Shown here: positions 24,827 through 33,242 of the stretch, piece by piece
Layout of the letters: each line of letters begins with the position of its first letter
Position numbering within the stretch: position 1 is the stretch's first letter
Assembly: GCF_020711235.1 (NCBI RefSeq)
Contig: NZ_JAJFAV010000018.1
Coordinates: 59,314 to 123,313 of the forward strand
DNA: 64,000 bases
Direction: 5' to 3'
From: Hymenobacter sp. 15J16-1T3B
GTDB lineage: Bacteria > Bacteroidota > Bacteroidia > Cytophagales > Hymenobacteraceae
The notes under the pieces: model-generated
Seen by the model: the letters and a program-made list of their open reading frames with translations, nothing else
Databases searched by the model: none
What the model was told of the DNA's origin: nothing
Translations under genes and position numbers: made by a program

Positions 24827-24847
24827 CGCAGGAATGGAAGGCGAAAC

Positions 24848-25057
24848 CTACGCGGCCTCAATCTTGAAGCCGGCCTGTTCGACGGCTTGCACCACTTGCT
24901 CCGCGGTGAGCTTGTCGGTGGTGACGGTCAAAATCTTGTCGGGGTTGGCCGTGTCCACCTGCCAGTTGCCGGCGCCGGCTTCCTGGTTCAGGGTGGGGGT
25001 TACGGCTTTGATGCAGCCGCCGCAGTTGATATTGGTCTTAAACTGAAGGGTTTTCAT
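24848..25057 (-). CDS. copZ: CopZ-like copper chaperone, HMA domain
   Basis: A 69-residue single heavy-metal-associated domain. The metal site is NCGGC (CxxC) in TNINCGGCIKAVTP, and the fold pattern (beta-alpha-beta-beta-alpha-beta ending AVEQAGFKIE) is complete. Such chaperones carry Cu(I) to P-type ATPases. The start at 25057 gives the standard domain length. A copper-regulon motif lies 100 bases upstream and a strong terminator follows, so it is transcribed alone. Its likely partner is the CopA ATPase at 39.9 kb. Confidence 0.92.
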   Translation of the reverse strand: MKTLQFKTNINCGGCIKAVTPTLNQEAGAGNWQVDTANPDKILTVTTDKLTAEQVVQAVEQAGFKIEAA

Positions 25058-25142
25058 GGGAGTGACACTTAGGTGAGCCGACTGGGTCGGGTTCAGGTGT
25101 AGAACGCACAAAGCTAGACCTACGTGCGCCGCTAGGGGTACA

Positions 25143-25171
25143 GGATTGTGCTTGGCGCTTACATGATTTGA
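25143..25171 (-). promoter_or_regulatory. Copper-regulon motif upstream of copZ
   Basis: On the minus strand, TCAAATCATGTAAG (25158-25171) is followed after 10 bases by AATCC (25143-25147). It matches the shared bipartite motif with a few changes, 100 bases before the copZ start. Confidence 0.55.
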
Positions 25172-25277
25172 AGCGAAAGAAGGTAAGTGCAGCATGGGAA
25201 TTATGGCATTATATTCTGGTTCAGTTAAATCCTTTCGCTCCGTATATTTCGCCCTCACGCGCAATAATACCAGCCCT

Positions 25278-26267
25278 ATGCACTTCCCTCATCGTGATTT
25301 GGAGCCTATATGTTACGAACCTGCGCACATCGCAGCAGTACAGGAGGCGTTACGGCAAGGACTTGAAAAATTCTTTCCTCTATACACTGCTGGTATAGAA
25401 ACGCAGAAAGGGCACTCTTCTGGTTATGAGTCTTTTGCGTCGCACGACTATTTCAAAGTGCGGGAAAGCCGCCGTCCAGAAAAAAACGGGGTTGAGGCGG
25501 GAGTAGTGCTTACCACGCGTGCCAACTCGGCAATAGAAGAGTTTGAGGACGACCGAGCTGACTACGAACAGTTGCTGAGTGAAGAGATGTTGGAATTGAG
25601 CGGTGAGGATGTGCCCTCATTCAAGGCAACTGCCTTACGCAACCAGTGTCCCATCATTCGCAAAACGTTACAAAATAAGAAGGCTAAGAAACTGGACCGC
25701 TACCGACAGGATTTCAGCTACGCCAGTCCATCAGATTTGTACACAGTGGTGAACAATGTGGCGCTCTTTGGGCGCGAATATGCCGTCGACTACCAGAAGG
25801 GTAGGTTTTTAAAAATAAACACATTATCAGCGCTCAGTTTCGATGAACTCGATACGGAGGATTACACAGTCTTCGGCGTCATCGGAGGAGGCATCAAAAG
25901 CCATTTTCTCTATAAACTCTATCCGCATATTTTTCCTTACCGTAGCCAAGATGCAATTTGGGCATTGTGGTTTTTGACTGATAAAGCCACGTTCGGTTGT
26001 CGTCAGGACTCAGAGTTTCTGATGATTAGTGAGAAGGAAGGAACAACCCAGCAGAACTTCTACTATCCGTACGCCCTGTTCTCGCTTTACGCACTCAACC
26101 TTTCCCGCCAGTTGCAAGCAAAGTGGGAACAGGCTGGTGCTGCTTTCCCTGAACAGTACCGCTTCGTATTGTTGCATGACTTTTTGAGCTTCGTGGCCCG
26201 GTGCCACGATGCAGATATTAACGTGTTAAAGCAAGCCGAAGCGTTTGCCTACGGCGATGCTTACTAA
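25278..26267 (+). CDS. Unknown protein paired with a RecQ-like helicase-nuclease
   Basis: A 329-residue soluble protein, no signal peptide. I recognise no family. Visible features are a charged N-terminal half, a helical acidic stretch (EEFEDDRADYEQLLSEEMLEL), and a more conserved-looking C-terminal half with GGGIKSHFLYKLYPHIFPYR and WALWFLTDKATFGCRQDSEF. Its end overlaps the start of the helicase gene by 23 bases, so the two are surely coexpressed. The module is clearly AT-richer than the copper genes on both sides, a sign of separate acquisition. Context suggests an anti-phage or anti-plasmid pair. An in-frame ATG at 25194 would add 28 residues without family-like sequence. Confidence 0.75.
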   Translation: MHFPHRDLEPICYEPAHIAAVQEALRQGLEKFFPLYTAGIETQKGHSSGYESFASHDYFKVRESRRPEKNGVEAGVVLTTRANSAIEEFEDDRADYEQLLSEEMLELSGEDVPSFKATALRNQCPIIRKTLQNKKAKKLDRYRQDFSYASPSDLYTVVNNVALFGREYAVDYQKGRFLKINTLSALSFDELDTEDYTVFGVIGGGIKSHFLYKLYPHIFPYRSQDAIWALWFLTDKATFGCRQDSEFLMISEKEGTTQQNFYYPYALFSLYALNLSRQLQAKWEQAGAAFPEQYRFVLLHDFLSFVARCHDADINVLKQAEAFAYGDAY

Positions 26268-28245
26268 CGCACAGGAACTGCTGCGGCAGCATTTTCCGCT
26301 TTTGAATGGCAAGACCCTGAAGCCATTCCAGGAGCGAGTTATCACCCACGTAGTTGAGGATGGCTCTACGGTCGCAGTGATGCCAACTGGTGGCGGCAAA
26401 TCGTGGATATACTGGGTTGCTGGCAAAGCCCGAGGCGGCACCACGGTAGTGATTGCTCCGCTGGTGGCCTTAATGGATGAACAGGCCGCCAAACTCACGG
26501 AACAGGGTTGTCGTGTGCTCACTATTCACGCTAGTGTGCCAGCATCCGAGCAAGTGAGCCGACTCACCGCTTTTGGTACTGGGCAAGAAACCCCAGATTT
26601 TCTATTCCTAAGCCCGGAGCGCGTCGCAATTGATGGTTATTTGGCTCATTGCCTACGGGCTCGGCGAGATGCCGTGCGACTCGTGGTGGTAGACGAAGCG
26701 CACTGTATTAGTCAATGGGGTTTTGACTTTCGACCATTCTATCAACGCATTCCACAATTTCTGGACGATGTATTCGGGGCAGAGAAATGGCCACCCATCC
26801 TTGGATTGACGGCTACTATCAACCCGCGTGAGTTGGGTGACATCCTTACCGATTTTAGAATTGATGCCGAGCACGTGCTTCGTGACCGCTCCCTGCTCCG
26901 TCATGACCTTCGTCTACATGTAGAACGCTTTACCTCGGAGGAAAAGAAGGAAGAACGACTCTGGGAATTACTAACTTCTCAGCCACCTCAAACTAAAACG
27001 CTGGTTTACCTCTACCGCAAATACAACAAAAGGGGCGTAGAGGATTTGGCTGTTCGTGCTCAGGAGCGAGGCTTGAACGCAACTCACTTTCATGGAGACA
27101 TGTCGGCAGCGGAACGCCAAAATGCGCTTCATGATTTGCGCTCAGGAAACACAACGGTGGTGTTTGCTACCAATGCTTTCGGGATGGGCATCGACATACC
27201 GGACATCCGCACGGTTATTCATTTTATGATGCCGGAGTCCGTGGAGCAATATTATCAGGAAGTTGGCCGTGGCGGTCGTGACCATCAGGGAGCCGACTGC
27301 TGGCTGTTGTACTCCAAGAAGAACGTGCAGGTACGCCGTGACACGTTCATTGATAAATCGTTTCCAAAAGCCGAGGAGTTGGCGCACTTGTATCACAAAC
27401 TCGCCAGCGGTAAAACTACTCTACAAACGTGGGTGCCCTTCGCGGATGACGAAGTGCTGGAAGCACTGCCATTCTTTTTGGAAGCTGGTCTTGTTTCGCT
27501 TGAGGCGAAAGGATTTAATCGGCTGGATGCTATTCAAGTAGCAGCAGGTAGCGAGGTGCACCGTTTGCAAAAGATTACGCCTTTAGGGACTGCCGTAGTC
27601 ACTCTTAATCGTAGTCCACAACTCACTCCTGCTCAGTTCTTCTCCTTGTTTTACGAGGCACTACGTACGGGAGCAGGCCGTTTGGCGAAGGGGCGCACGT
27701 TAGATAAATGCTTATTGATAAGAGCTGGCACGGAAGCACTCAGCACCACTGCTGCCGAGCAGATTGAAGCAGCCATTGCCGAGAAGCGTGCATACAAGCA
27801 CAACTTATTGGACCAATTGCTACATGTACTGGATTCCAGTGCCACTTCAGAGGGACTGCATGGTGCCGTGGGCGACTACCTGAAAGTGAGCCCAGCTGGG
27901 GCCAGCCCTGTGCTTCGCACCTTGCGTGGCGAATGGGTGCGTTCCAAATCCGAGGTCATCATTGCCAATCTACTTCATAAAAACGGTGCCGACTATGCGT
28001 ATGAACGGCCGATATACCAGAATGGCAAATACCTGCTCCTGCCAGACTTCACCGTGACAACGCAAACAGGCACCTACTACTGGGAGCACCTTGGTTTACT
28101 TGACGACCCAGAGTATGCCCGCCGTTGGGCCATCAAGCAGAACCACTATAAGCGGGATTTCCCAGGATATTTAATAACGACAGAAGAGAATGCTTCGCTG
28201 AGTCAGCAGGCGCAACACCTCATCGATAAAATTTTGGGTAACTAG
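26245..28245 (+). CDS. RecQ-like DNA helicase fused to a PD-(D/E)XK-type nuclease
   Basis: A 666-residue protein. The helicase half has motif I MPTGGGKS (46-53, K52), the DEAH box DEAH (150-153) with the RecQ-specific aromatic loop CISQWGFDFRP, and motif VI YYQEVGRGGRD. Zinc-binding RQC cysteines and an HRDC domain are not seen. Residues about 565-620 hold a nuclease-like pattern: SKSEVIIANLL (E570), LLLPDFTV (D601) and YYWEHLG (E614), as in Vsr/UvrD-tail nucleases. Housekeeping RecQ lacks such a domain. Fused motor and nuclease plus an overlapping unknown gene is the usual look of a defence system. An ATG at 26257 is also possible. A terminator follows at once. Confidence 0.88.
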   Translation: MPTAMLTNAQELLRQHFPLLNGKTLKPFQERVITHVVEDGSTVAVMPTGGGKSWIYWVAGKARGGTTVVIAPLVALMDEQAAKLTEQGCRVLTIHASVPASEQVSRLTAFGTGQETPDFLFLSPERVAIDGYLAHCLRARRDAVRLVVVDEAHCISQWGFDFRPFYQRIPQFLDDVFGAEKWPPILGLTATINPRELGDILTDFRIDAEHVLRDRSLLRHDLRLHVERFTSEEKKEERLWELLTSQPPQTKTLVYLYRKYNKRGVEDLAVRAQERGLNATHFHGDMSAAERQNALHDLRSGNTTVVFATNAFGMGIDIPDIRTVIHFMMPESVEQYYQEVGRGGRDHQGADCWLLYSKKNVQVRRDTFIDKSFPKAEELAHLYHKLASGKTTLQTWVPFADDEVLEALPFFLEAGLVSLEAKGFNRLDAIQVAAGSEVHRLQKITPLGTAVVTLNRSPQLTPAQFFSLFYEALRTGAGRLAKGRTLDKCLLIRAGTEALSTTAAEQIEAAIAEKRAYKHNLLDQLLHVLDSSATSEGLHGAVGDYLKVSPAGASPVLRTLRGEWVRSKSEVIIANLLHKNGADYAYERPIYQNGKYLLLPDFTVTTQTGTYYWEHLGLLDDPEYARRWAIKQNHYKRDFPGYLITTEENASLSQQAQHLIDKILGN

Positions 28246-28254
28246 TCATAATGT

Positions 28255-28290
28255 AAAAAGGCAGTCTAACAGTAGTTAGACCGCCTTTTT
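28255..28290. terminator. Bidirectional terminator between the helicase and the Csp gene
   Basis: AAAAAGGCAGTCTAAC (28255-28270) pairs with GTTAGACCGCCTTTTT (28275-28290) with one mismatch and an AGTA loop. Convergent genes flank it and both ends carry A/T runs. Confidence 0.9.
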
Positions 28291-28308
28291 AAAATAAGCT
28301 AAAACTTG

Positions 28309-28650
28309 TTATGCCGTAACGCTCATGCCCTGGCGGCAGGCCTCTTCGCAGCGGCGGCAGGCTTCGGCGCACTCGCGGCAATGCTCCATGTGGGCGGCGT
28401 GCTTTTCGCACTCGTCGCCGCAGGCTTTGCAGACCTCGGCGCACTCGCGCAGCAGGTGCTGGGCGTGCTCGGAGCCGCGGGCCAGCAGGCGGGCCGTGAG
28501 GGCACAGATGTCGGCGCAGTCGCGGTCGAGCTGAATACAGCGGGCCATCATCTGCACGTTCGGCTCCTGCAGGCAGGCCGAGGCGCAGTGTTCGCACGAG
28601 GCGATGCAGGCATTGAGGGCGGCCAGGAGGCTTTGGTTTTGTGCGTGCAT
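28309..28650 (-). CDS. Csp-like four-helix-bundle copper-storage protein
   Basis: A 113-residue helical protein with 16 cysteines, mostly as CxxxC or CxxC along helices (ACIASCEHCASAC, RCIQLDRDCADIC, ECAEVCKACGDEC, HCRECAEACRRCEEAC). This is the pattern of cytosolic copper-storage proteins (Csp; DUF326), which hold many Cu(I) ions inside a four-helix bundle. No signal peptide is present. A copper-regulon motif lies 83 bases upstream. The gene ends at a shared terminator. Confidence 0.93.
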   Translation of the reverse strand: MHAQNQSLLAALNACIASCEHCASACLQEPNVQMMARCIQLDRDCADICALTARLLARGSEHAQHLLRECAEVCKACGDECEKHAAHMEHCRECAEACRRCEEACRQGMSVTA

Positions 28651-28717
28651 GGGAACGGAGGGTTAAGTGAAAGATGCTACCCTGGCTGTACTCGGCCCCG
28701 GAGTCGCTGGTTTTGCA

Positions 28718-28747
28718 CGATTGCCCGGGATGCCCTGCATAATTCAA
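28718..28747 (-). promoter_or_regulatory. Copper-regulon motif upstream of the Csp gene
   Basis: On the minus strand, TTGAATTATGCAGG (28734-28747) is followed after 11 bases by AATCG (28718-28722), and the stretch CAATCGTGC is identical to the copy at 43.36 kb. It lies 83 bases before the Csp start. Confidence 0.6.
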
Positions 28748-28796
28748 CTGTTCCTTTATTTACTGCCAGACCGGCTACTGCTTACCCGGGCCTGGT

Positions 28797-29417
28797 TTAC
28801 AGCGGCCGCTCATCACGCCTGGGCAGGGGACTCGCTGGCAGCGGGGGCGCGGACAAGTCGGTTTCTTCCCGGCACCGGCGCCGGTAGTCGCGGGGGGAAA
28901 TGCCCGTTTCGCGCTGGAACTGCCGCGACAGGTGCCCCAGGTTGCTGTAGCCCAGCAGGCGCGCCACCCGGCCCACGGGCAGGGTGCCGTCCCGAAGCAA
29001 CAACCGGGCGGCTTCCACCCGCTGGCGTATCACGTACTGTTCCAGGCTTAGGCCTTCGGTAGCCGAAAACACGTCGCTTAGGTAGGCAAAGCGCCTATCT
29101 AGCCGCGCGCTCAGCCGCCGCGAGAAGTGGCCGCTGCGCAGCGCGGCCGGCTCGTCGCGCAGCAGCTCGGCAATCACTTCCTTGACGTGGGCGACCAGGC
29201 GCTGCTGCGGGGAAAGCTGGTCCAGCAGGGCGAAGCCTTCCGCTTCCAGGGCCTGGCGCAGCCGGTCCCACTCCACGGCAGTGGCTTCGCCCAGCAGCTC
29301 GACCTCCCCCAACTCCACGCGCAGCGGCACCAGCCCCAGGTCCACCAGGAGCTCGCGCACCACCAGGATGCACTTCGCGCAGACCATGTGCCGGATGTAA
29401 AGAAGCGTGGAGGCCAT
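28797..29417 (-). CDS. AraC-family regulator with N-terminal CxxC metal-binding-like domain
   Basis: A 206-residue protein. Residues 1-65 look like a small HMA-type fold with CxxC in YIRHMVCAKCILVVRELL. Residues about 95-195 are an AraC double helix-turn-helix (LSLEQYVIRQRVEAARLLL, then VGRVARLLGYSNLGHLSRQF and TGISPRDYRRR). It would sense copper or silver through the cysteines and activate genes through AraC-type sites; this is an inference. A close paralog lies at 42.69 kb. It starts 11 bases after cusA ends, so it is probably the last gene of the efflux operon. Confidence 0.88.
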   Translation of the reverse strand: MASTLLYIRHMVCAKCILVVRELLVDLGLVPLRVELGEVELLGEATAVEWDRLRQALEAEGFALLDQLSPQQRLVAHVKEVIAELLRDEPAALRSGHFSRRLSARLDRRFAYLSDVFSATEGLSLEQYVIRQRVEAARLLLRDGTLPVGRVARLLGYSNLGHLSRQFQRETGISPRDYRRRCREETDLSAPPLPASPLPRRDERPL

Positions 29418-29428
29418 GGGCTAGGGGC

Positions 29429-32400
29429 TTACAGGGCCGGAGATGGAGACAAGGTGTCCTGGTCTGACGGGGGCGTGAGCGGCTGGGCGTCGAGTTCTTG
29501 CGGGTGCTCGTCGAGGCCTACTTCCCGGTGCGCGGCGAAATACTGAGCCAGGGCCTTTTCCCCGACCAGCCAGAACACCACCGGCGTCACGATGATGTCG
29601 AGGAAGGTGGAGGAGAGCAGCCCGCCCAGGATGACGGTGGCCACGGGGTAGAGGATTTCTTTACCGGGCGCGTCCTTGGCCAGCGTGAGCGGCACCAGGG
29701 CCAGCGCGGCCACCAGGGCCGTCATCAGCACCGGCACCAGGCGCTCCAGCGAGCCGCGGATTATCATCGGCTTGCCGAACTGCTCGCCCTCGTGCTCGAC
29801 CAGGTGGATGTAGTGGGAAATCATCATGATGCCGTTGCGCGAGGCGATGCCGGTGAGCGTGATGAAGCCCACCAGCGAGGCAATGCTGAAGGTGCCGCCG
29901 GTGAGCAGCACGGCCACCACCGAGCCGATGAGAGCCAGCGGAATGTTGAGCATGATTTGCCCCACCATGTAGGTGGACTTGAAGTGCGAGTAGAGCACCA
30001 GGAAGATGCCGGCCAGCGAAAACAGACTCAGCCAGAGAATCTTCTGCGAGGCCGACTGCTGGCTCTCGAACTGCCCGCCGTAGGTCAGGTAGTAGCCCGG
30101 GGGCAGCTTGACTTGCTGGCCGATGTTGGCTTGAATCTCCTTCACGGTGGAGCCCAGGTCGCGCCCGGCCACGTTGAGCGAGATGGTGATGCGGCGCTGG
30201 GTGTTTTCGTGGTTGACGGTGTTGGGACCCGGCTCGTAGCTGATGTCGGCCACCTGGCTCACGGGAATCATGGCCCCGGTAGGGGTTTCGATGCGGGTCT
30301 GGCCGATGGCGGCCATGTCGTTGCGCTGGGCCTCGGGCAGCTTCACGACCAGGTCAAAGCGCTTCTGCCCGTCGAGCATCTGCGACACGACCGTGCCCTG
30401 AAACAGCGTTTCCAAGTCCTTTACTACCTCGCCGCGGGCCATGCCGTACGCCTGCAGGGCCTGGTCGCGCGGGCGGATGAGCAGCTGCGGAATCTGCACC
30501 TGCTTTTCCACCTGCAGGTCCACCACCCCGGGCACGGCGCCGGCCGCCGCGCGGATTTCGTTGGCGTAGCGGCGCAGCTCCAGCAAGTCGTTGCCGAACA
30601 CCTTGATGGCCACCTGGGCCCGCACGCCCGACAAGAGGTGGTCGAGGCGGTGCGAGATGGGCTGGCCGATGTTCACGTTCACGCCGGTAATCAGGCTGAG
30701 CTTCTGGCGCATGTCGGCCAGAATCTCCTCGCGGCTGCGCATCTGCTTGCCCTCCTTTTCCAGCTCCTCTTCGGTCTTAAAGGCTACTTCGATTTCCGAG
30801 TTGTTGACCGACTCGGCGTGCTCGTCCAGCTCGGCGCGGCCGGTGCGGCGGGCCGTGTAAGCCACTTCCGGAATCTTGAGCATCTGCTGCTCGCCCAGCG
30901 TGCCCAGCTTGTTGGACTCGGCCAGTGAGGTGCCGGCGGGCGCGGAGAAGTTGACCGTCAGCGAGCCTTCGTTGAAGGGCGGCAGGAACTCGGTGCCGAA
31001 GAAGGGCACCATGGCCGCGGCCATCGCGAACAGCAGGGCCGTGGAAGCCAGAATCAGCTTGGGGTGGGTCAGGCCCCAACCCAGCAGGCGCGTGTCCTTC
31101 TTTTTCAGCCAGCGCACCAGCCCGCCGTCGGTTTCGGGGTGGTCCATCTGCTTCATCTTGGGCAGCAGGTAGTAGCAGAGCACCGGCGTGACCGTCAGCG
31201 ACACGAAGAGCGAGGCGACGATGCTGGTGATGTAGGCCACGCCCAGCGGGGCGAAAATGCGGCCTTCCATGCCTTCCAGCGCAAACAGCGGCAAAAACAC
31301 CAGCACCACGATGATGGTGGCGTACACGATGGAGTTGCGCACTTCCGAGGAGGCCGCGTAAATGACTTTGAGCACCGGCTGCGGGTTGGCCCGCTGCTTG
31401 TTCTCGCGCAGGCGCCGGTACACGTTCTCTACGTCCACGATGGCGTCGTCCACGAGCTCCCCGATGGCAATGGCCAAGCCGCCCAGCGTCATGGTGTTGA
31501 TGCTGATGCCGGCGAAGCGGAACACCAGCGCGGTGACCAGCAACGACAGCGGAATGGCCACCAGCGAAATGAAGGTGGTGCGCACGTTCAGCAGGAAGGC
31601 AAACAGCACGATGACCACCAGGATGGCCCCGTCGCGCAACGCCTCTTCCACGTTGGTAATCGAAGATTCGATGAACTCCGACTGCTTGAACAGGCGGGTG
31701 TTCACCTGCACGTCCTTGGGCAGGGAGGGCTTGAGCTCCACCAGGGCCTTTTCCACGGCTTCGGTCAGGCCTACGGTGGCCGCGCCGGGCTGCTTTTCGA
31801 TGCTCAGAATCACGGCCGGCTTGCCGTTCACGCTGCCGTCGCCGCGCTTGAAGCGGGCCCCGAACTCGACCTGGGCAATGTCGGCCACCCGAATGGGGGA
31901 CTGCTCCCGGTAGCCCACGATGATGTTCTCGATGTCGGCCACGGAGCGCAGGCGGCCCAGGTTGCGAATCAGCACCTCCGAGCCGTTGCGGTCAAAGAAG
32001 TTGCCGGTGGTGTTCAAATTGGATTGGCGCAGGGCTTCTTCCACTTGGTTCACCGTTAGCCCGGTGGCGTTGAGCCGGGGCATGTCCAGCAGCACCTGGT
32101 ACTGCAGGTTGTCGCCGCCGATGGGAATGACCTGCGCCACGCCGGGAATGGACAAGAGGCGCTGCCGCACGGTGTAGTTGGCCAGCGTGCGCAAGTCGGC
32201 CGCGTGGGTCTGCGGCCCGCCCGACAGCCCGACGAGCATAATCTGGCCCATGACCGAGGAAATGGGGCCCAGCACCGGGGTGATACCGGTAGGCAACTGC
32301 TCCCCGGTGGTCTGCAGCTTCTCGCTCACAATCTGGCGGGCCGTGAAGATGTCGGTGCCGTAGTCGAACTCCACGAACACCATGCCCAGGCCGATGGCCG

Positions 32401-32656
32401 AGTTGGAGCGCACGGCCGCCACCCCGGTGGCCCCGTTCAGGGCCGTTTCCACGGGCAGCGTTACCAGGGCCTCTACTTCCTCGGGGGCCATACCGGGCGC
32501 TTCCAGGAACACGGTCACGCGGGGCCGGTCCAGGTCGGGCAGCACGTCCACCGGGAGCTGGCGCGCGGTGTAGGTGCCGGCAATGAGCAGGCCCACGGCA
32601 AAGGCCAGCATCAGCAGCCGGTTCTGCAGGGCAAAGCGAATTATCTTGTCAAGCAT
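29429..32656 (-). CDS. cusA: CusA-like heavy-metal RND efflux pump
   Basis: A 1075-residue inner-membrane proton-driven pump of the HME-RND type. It begins MLDKIIRFALQNRLLMLAF and has the twofold RND layout: first membrane helix, a large periplasmic part, helix bundle (GGLAIAIGELVDDAIVDVEN with the acidic residues of the proton relay), then a second repeat ending TFLDIIVTPVVFWLVGEKAL. Length matches CusA/CzcA. With CusB and CusC genes upstream, it would expel Cu(I)/Ag(I) from the periplasm and cytoplasm. Copper rather than zinc/cobalt is inferred from the surrounding genes. Confidence 0.95.
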   Translation of the reverse strand: MLDKIIRFALQNRLLMLAFAVGLLIAGTYTARQLPVDVLPDLDRPRVTVFLEAPGMAPEEVEALVTLPVETALNGATGVAAVRSNSAIGLGMVFVEFDYGTDIFTARQIVSEKLQTTGEQLPTGITPVLGPISSVMGQIMLVGLSGGPQTHAADLRTLANYTVRQRLLSIPGVAQVIPIGGDNLQYQVLLDMPRLNATGLTVNQVEEALRQSNLNTTGNFFDRNGSEVLIRNLGRLRSVADIENIIVGYREQSPIRVADIAQVEFGARFKRGDGSVNGKPAVILSIEKQPGAATVGLTEAVEKALVELKPSLPKDVQVNTRLFKQSEFIESSITNVEEALRDGAILVVIVLFAFLLNVRTTFISLVAIPLSLLVTALVFRFAGISINTMTLGGLAIAIGELVDDAIVDVENVYRRLRENKQRANPQPVLKVIYAASSEVRNSIVYATIIVVLVFLPLFALEGMEGRIFAPLGVAYITSIVASLFVSLTVTPVLCYYLLPKMKQMDHPETDGGLVRWLKKKDTRLLGWGLTHPKLILASTALLFAMAAAMVPFFGTEFLPPFNEGSLTVNFSAPAGTSLAESNKLGTLGEQQMLKIPEVAYTARRTGRAELDEHAESVNNSEIEVAFKTEEELEKEGKQMRSREEILADMRQKLSLITGVNVNIGQPISHRLDHLLSGVRAQVAIKVFGNDLLELRRYANEIRAAAGAVPGVVDLQVEKQVQIPQLLIRPRDQALQAYGMARGEVVKDLETLFQGTVVSQMLDGQKRFDLVVKLPEAQRNDMAAIGQTRIETPTGAMIPVSQVADISYEPGPNTVNHENTQRRITISLNVAGRDLGSTVKEIQANIGQQVKLPPGYYLTYGGQFESQQSASQKILWLSLFSLAGIFLVLYSHFKSTYMVGQIMLNIPLALIGSVVAVLLTGGTFSIASLVGFITLTGIASRNGIMMISHYIHLVEHEGEQFGKPMIIRGSLERLVPVLMTALVAALALVPLTLAKDAPGKEILYPVATVILGGLLSSTFLDIIVTPVVFWLVGEKALAQYFAAHREVGLDEHPQELDAQPLTPPSDQDTLSPSPAL

Positions 32657-32737
32657 GGTTGAAAAAGCAAAGTCGGGCCGGGCGCCTCGGCGGCGCCCGG
32701 TCGGGTAAGGGGTAGCCCCAGGGGGCCGGGGCCGGCG

Positions 32738-33226
32738 CTACTTGCGCGCCGAGGAGTGGGTGACCACGAACTGCCACTGGCCGGCCGCGTTTTTGCGCAG
32801 CACGCTGGTGGCCACCCCGCGCCGCTTGATGGGCGCCGGCGCGGCAGCCTCTTTGGGGCCTTTCTTGAGCCCGATGGTGTAGGTGTAGCTCTCCGTGGCG
32901 AAGGCGTAGGGCCCGTCCACTGTCACGTCGGCTTGGTAGTCGCTGAACGTGAACGAGCTGAACTCCTTGAGCTCCGGCCCGAGGTGGTGGTCCCGGTAGT
33001 GGGCGTAGGTGCCTTCCCGACTGCCCGATTCCACGACCACGGAGGTGGGCACGAACAGCCGGGTGGTGCCGGTGGTATCGAGCCGCTGCACCGCCCGCTG
33101 GTATTGCTGCAGCACGGCCCGCACGGCGGCTTCGTCCGCCGAAGGCGTCGCCGCCGCCGGTGGCGTGGGCTGGGCCAGGGCCGGCAGAGCCGGCGCGGCA
33201 AACAGGGCAAGGAGGAAACGGCGCAT
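32738..33226 (-). CDS. Exported NTF2-like (DUF4440/SnoaL-type) protein
   Basis: A 162-residue protein with a signal peptide (FLLALFAAPALPALAQ). The mature part shows an NTF2-like cone pattern: AVRAVLQQYQRAVQRLDTTG, a helix-strand region VESGSREGTYAHYRDHHLGP, and C-terminal strands QWQFVVTHSS. HYRDHH is an attractive metal site. Such proteins occur in Bacteroidota copper and silver efflux operons, but their role is not settled. It sits between cusB (16 bases) and cusA (81 bases). Confidence 0.82.
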   Translation of the reverse strand: MRRFLLALFAAPALPALAQPTPPAAATPSADEAAVRAVLQQYQRAVQRLDTTGTTRLFVPTSVVVESGSREGTYAHYRDHHLGPELKEFSSFTFSDYQADVTVDGPYAFATESYTYTIGLKKGPKEAAAPAPIKRRGVATSVLRKNAAGQWQFVVTHSSARK

Positions 33227-33242
33227 GGCAGGCAGAAAAACG

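Noticed and set aside
25278..28245. Hachiman (HamA/HamB) or AbpAB system
   Set aside because: The helicase is RecQ-like and carries its own nuclease-like tail, and the first protein shows no recognisable DUF1837 pattern.
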